From contig NZ_FYDX01000004.1 of NCBI RefSeq assembly GCF_900187455.1, positions 1-64,000 of the forward strand: a stretch of 64,000 bases of DNA, written 5' to 3'. Positions 61,890 through 64,000 of this stretch are shown piece after piece. Both the position numbers and the translations under genes were made by a program. The DNA comes from Pseudomonas sp. Irchel 3E13. Its GTDB lineage: Bacteria > Pseudomonadota > Gammaproteobacteria > Pseudomonadales > Pseudomonadaceae. Below the pieces are notes generated by a model that was given only the letters and a program-made list of their open reading frames with translations, ran no database searches and was not told the origin of the DNA. Every line of letters starts with the position of its first letter. The first letter of the stretch is position 1.

Positions 61890-63617
61890 ATGGCGGCGAA
61901 AGCGAATACCCAGCTCTTCACCATCCTCGCCCAGGACCCGGCGGTGGCCAGCCCGGACGGCACGCCGCTGTTCGCCAAGGTCAGCGTACCGCTGGAGTCG
62001 CTGGCGGACGGGCCCACCGGCTACCGGGTCAAGGTGATCGACTTCGACGCCTCGGCCAACCGCCTGTACACCCCGCACCGCTACCAGCAGGTGCAAGGCG
62101 ACAAGGCGGTCGACCCGTTCGATCCGCCGCATGCCGGCCTGCTGGCAGACCCGCGCTTTCACTGCCAGCAGGTCTACGCGGTGGTCATGCGTACCCTGTC
62201 GCGCTTCGAACTGGCGCTGGGCCGGCGCATCGCCTGGGGCTTCGACGGGCACCAGTTGCACATCGTCCCCCACGCCTTCGTCGAGGCGAATGCCTTTTAC
62301 TCGCGGGATGACCGCGCGCTGATGTTCGGTTACTTCCAGGACGGCGAGGACTGGGTATTCACCGCCCTCTCCCACGACATCGTTGCCCACGAGGCGACCC
62401 ACGCCATCCTTGACGGCCTGCGCGCCGGCTTCATGAACGCCTCGGGCCCGGACCAGGCGGCTTTTCATGAAGGCTTCGCCGATGTGGTGGCGCTGCTCTC
62501 GGTGTTTTCCCTGCGCGAGGTGATCGAGTTCGCCCTGACCCGCTATCGCGGCGTGGACATCCAGCAACAGGACGGCGTACGCCTGATCGACGGCGACGCC
62601 CTGGAAATCGACGCCCTGGCCGACACGCTGCTGTTCGGCCTCGGCGAGCAGTTCGGCCAGGCCATGACCGGCCTGCGCGCCAACCCGCTGCGCCGTTCGG
62701 TGCAACTGCGCCCGTCCACCGACTATCTCGACAGCCCCGACTACGCCGAGCCCCACAGCCGCGGTGAAATCTTCGCCGCAGCCATGCTGCGCAGCATGCT
62801 GGAGCTGTGGGTGGCGCGGCGCAAATCCCTCGGCACCTTCGGCAACAACCGCTACAACCTCGACGCGGTCATCGACGAAGGCGTCAAGGCCGCCGACCAG
62901 TTGCTGACCATCGCCATCCGCGCCCTCGATTACTCGCCGCCGCTGGACCTGGAATTCGGCCACTACCTGGCTGCGCTGCTCACCGTGGACGCCGAAGTGG
63001 CGCCGGACGATTCGCGCTACAGCTACCGGCAGATCATCCGCGACACCTTCGCCGCCTACGGCATCCAGGTGCCCGCCGGGCGCACCGATGCCGATGGCTG
63101 CTGGCTGACCTTCGCCGACAACGAAAAGATCCAGTACCGCAGCAGCCACTTCGACTCGATGCTGCGCGACTCCGAAGAGGTGTTCCGTTTCATCTGGGAA
63201 AACCGCGAGACGCTGCACATCGACACCGACGCTTACACCGAGGTGACCTCGGTGCGCCCCAGCCTACGCTTCGGCCCGGACGGCTTCATCCTGCGCGAGA
63301 CGGTCTGCGAGTACACCAGCCGGGTCAATCTGTTCGGCGCCGAGTTCAAGGCGGTGTTCAAGGAACCGCGCCCGGCGTGGATGGCGACCACCGACGCGAT
63401 GACCGTGTATGGCGCCGGCACGCTGATTTTCGATCAATACGGGCGCATCAAGTACCACATCGATCGTCCGCTGACCGATGCCCGCTGGCAGGTGCGGCGC
63501 CTGGAATGGCTGTACGGTCCCGAGAGCAACGGCGCGGCGCCCGGCTCCGCCGCCGACCTGGTGCGCATCCACCGGGCCCGGGCCATGCAGCCGCCCGCCG
63601 GGGAGGTGCAGCCATGA
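61890..63617 (+). CDS. HEATH-motif zinc metallopeptidase (gluzincin-like)
   Basis: The 575-residue protein starts at the ATG at 61890 with GGGGAG upstream. Zinc-binding H167-E168-A-T-H171 is followed after about 23 residues by H-E194-G-F-A-D198, which matches the third-ligand E-x3-D of M4/thermolysin-like gluzincins. No signal peptide is seen, so action in the cytoplasm is likely. The ~300 residues after the peptidase region have no recognised domain. It overlaps the following MBL gene by 4 bp (ATGA). No inhibitor or pro-domain is apparent. Substrate and role are unknown. Confidence 0.75.
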   Translation: MAAKANTQLFTILAQDPAVASPDGTPLFAKVSVPLESLADGPTGYRVKVIDFDASANRLYTPHRYQQVQGDKAVDPFDPPHAGLLADPRFHCQQVYAVVMRTLSRFELALGRRIAWGFDGHQLHIVPHAFVEANAFYSRDDRALMFGYFQDGEDWVFTALSHDIVAHEATHAILDGLRAGFMNASGPDQAAFHEGFADVVALLSVFSLREVIEFALTRYRGVDIQQQDGVRLIDGDALEIDALADTLLFGLGEQFGQAMTGLRANPLRRSVQLRPSTDYLDSPDYAEPHSRGEIFAAAMLRSMLELWVARRKSLGTFGNNRYNLDAVIDEGVKAADQLLTIAIRALDYSPPLDLEFGHYLAALLTVDAEVAPDDSRYSYRQIIRDTFAAYGIQVPAGRTDADGCWLTFADNEKIQYRSSHFDSMLRDSEEVFRFIWENRETLHIDTDAYTEVTSVRPSLRFGPDGFILRETVCEYTSRVNLFGAEFKAVFKEPRPAWMATTDAMTVYGAGTLIFDQYGRIKYHIDRPLTDARWQVRRLEWLYGPESNGAAPGSAADLVRIHRARAMQPPAGEVQP

Positions 63618-64000
63618 GCCCGGTCCGCCTGCACCTGTTCGCCTACCAGGTCGGTTTCGGCGATTGCTTCCTGCTGCGCTTCGTCTACCCGGACGACAGC
63701 CAGCGCCATGTGCTGATCGACTTCGGCACCGTGGGCATGCCCAAAGGCATGAGCAAGTCCGCGCAGATCCTCAAGATTGCCAACGACATCAAGGCGCGTT
63801 GCGGCGGCAAGCTGCAGGCGCTGGTCGCCACCCACCGCCACGCCGACCACATCAGCGGCTTTACCCCCGGCAAGGACGGCCAGGGACCGGGCGATATCAT
63901 TCGCGCCCTGGAGCCGGACGTGGTCCTGCAACCCTGGACCGAGCAACCGGACCTCCCGGAAAAAGCCACCGCGCCGCTGGCCCGTGCCCATGCCCAGGCC
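63614..64000 (+). CDS. MBL-fold hydrolase (ComEC-like, 5' part; cut by right edge)
   Basis: The frame is open from the ATG at 63614 to the window end (129 codons). The Y-Q-V-G-F-G-D-C-F-L-L-R-F opening resembles the V-G-x-G-D start of ComEC-type MBL domains, and T-H-R-H-A-D-H-I-S-G supplies the H-x-H-x-D-H metal motif. It is translationally coupled to the metallopeptidase gene. Downstream genes outside the window would be needed to judge its role. Confidence 0.8.
   Translation, partial: MSPVRLHLFAYQVGFGDCFLLRFVYPDDSQRHVLIDFGTVGMPKGMSKSAQILKIANDIKARCGGKLQALVATHRHADHISGFTPGKDGQGPGDIIRALEPDVVLQPWTEQPDLPEKATAPLARAHAQA

Overview
This is 64 kb of high-GC chromosome from a Pseudomonas, most likely of the P. 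fluorescens group. The evidence is the mix of genes (zwf-gnd pair, DUF1652 protein, OhrR-type MarR, RND pumps with a two-component system, YD-repeat giants) and several families of Pseudomonas-type REP palindromes (core like GAGCAAGCTCGCTCCTAC) between genes. No tRNA, rRNA, CRISPR array or transposase is visible. Most genes lie on the minus strand.

Layout. (1) 1-1.7 kb: N-terminal part of an autotransporter adhesin that runs off the left edge. (2) 2-28.6 kb: a catabolic and transport cluster for a hydrophobic, CoA-activated substrate, probably steroid-, terpenoid- or lipid-like. It holds two short-chain dehydrogenases (one close to Comamonas 3-alpha-hydroxysteroid dehydrogenase), a LuxR-type regulator, an MMPL/RND lipid transporter, a DUF35-MaoC fusion beside a thiolase-fold protein (an arrangement recalling steroid side-chain retro-aldolases), a DUF1302 outer-membrane protein, an MBL hydrolase, a long-chain acyl-CoA synthetase, an Old Yellow Enzyme and an MFS transporter. 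Two 1.7-1.75-thousand-residue YD-repeat (RHS) proteins sit in tandem inside this cluster at 8.2-18.7 kb. (3) 28.9-30.4 kb: a parvulin-type isomerase and a YbjN-like protein. (4) 30.4-42.7 kb: an alternative (CS1/alpha-type) chaperone-usher fimbrial operon with three paralogous pilins, next to a Roc/Pvr-like control module (BvgS-type hybrid kinase, FixJ/BvgA-type regulator, REC-EAL protein with a degenerate EAL site). (5) 42.8-49.3 kb: two-component system divergent from an RND efflux pump. (6) 49.4-61.8 kb: ordinary chromosomal genes (mobA, an OhrR-like regulator coupled to a degenerate adenylate-forming enzyme, zwf-gnd, LysE exporters, a LysR regulator, alkB, pirin, hydrolase, GNAT). (7) 61.9-64 kb: a HEATH-motif metallopeptidase overlapping an MBL-fold gene that is cut by the right edge.

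The most interesting signals are: a near-identical ~41-bp element upstream of both the fimbrial operon and its regulator gene; the scar of a second, deleted usher between two pilin genes; a conserved dyad upstream of both RHS genes; a 22-nt motif shared by two promoters at opposite ends of the catabolic cluster; and a REP-flanked composite repeat present in two inverted copies.
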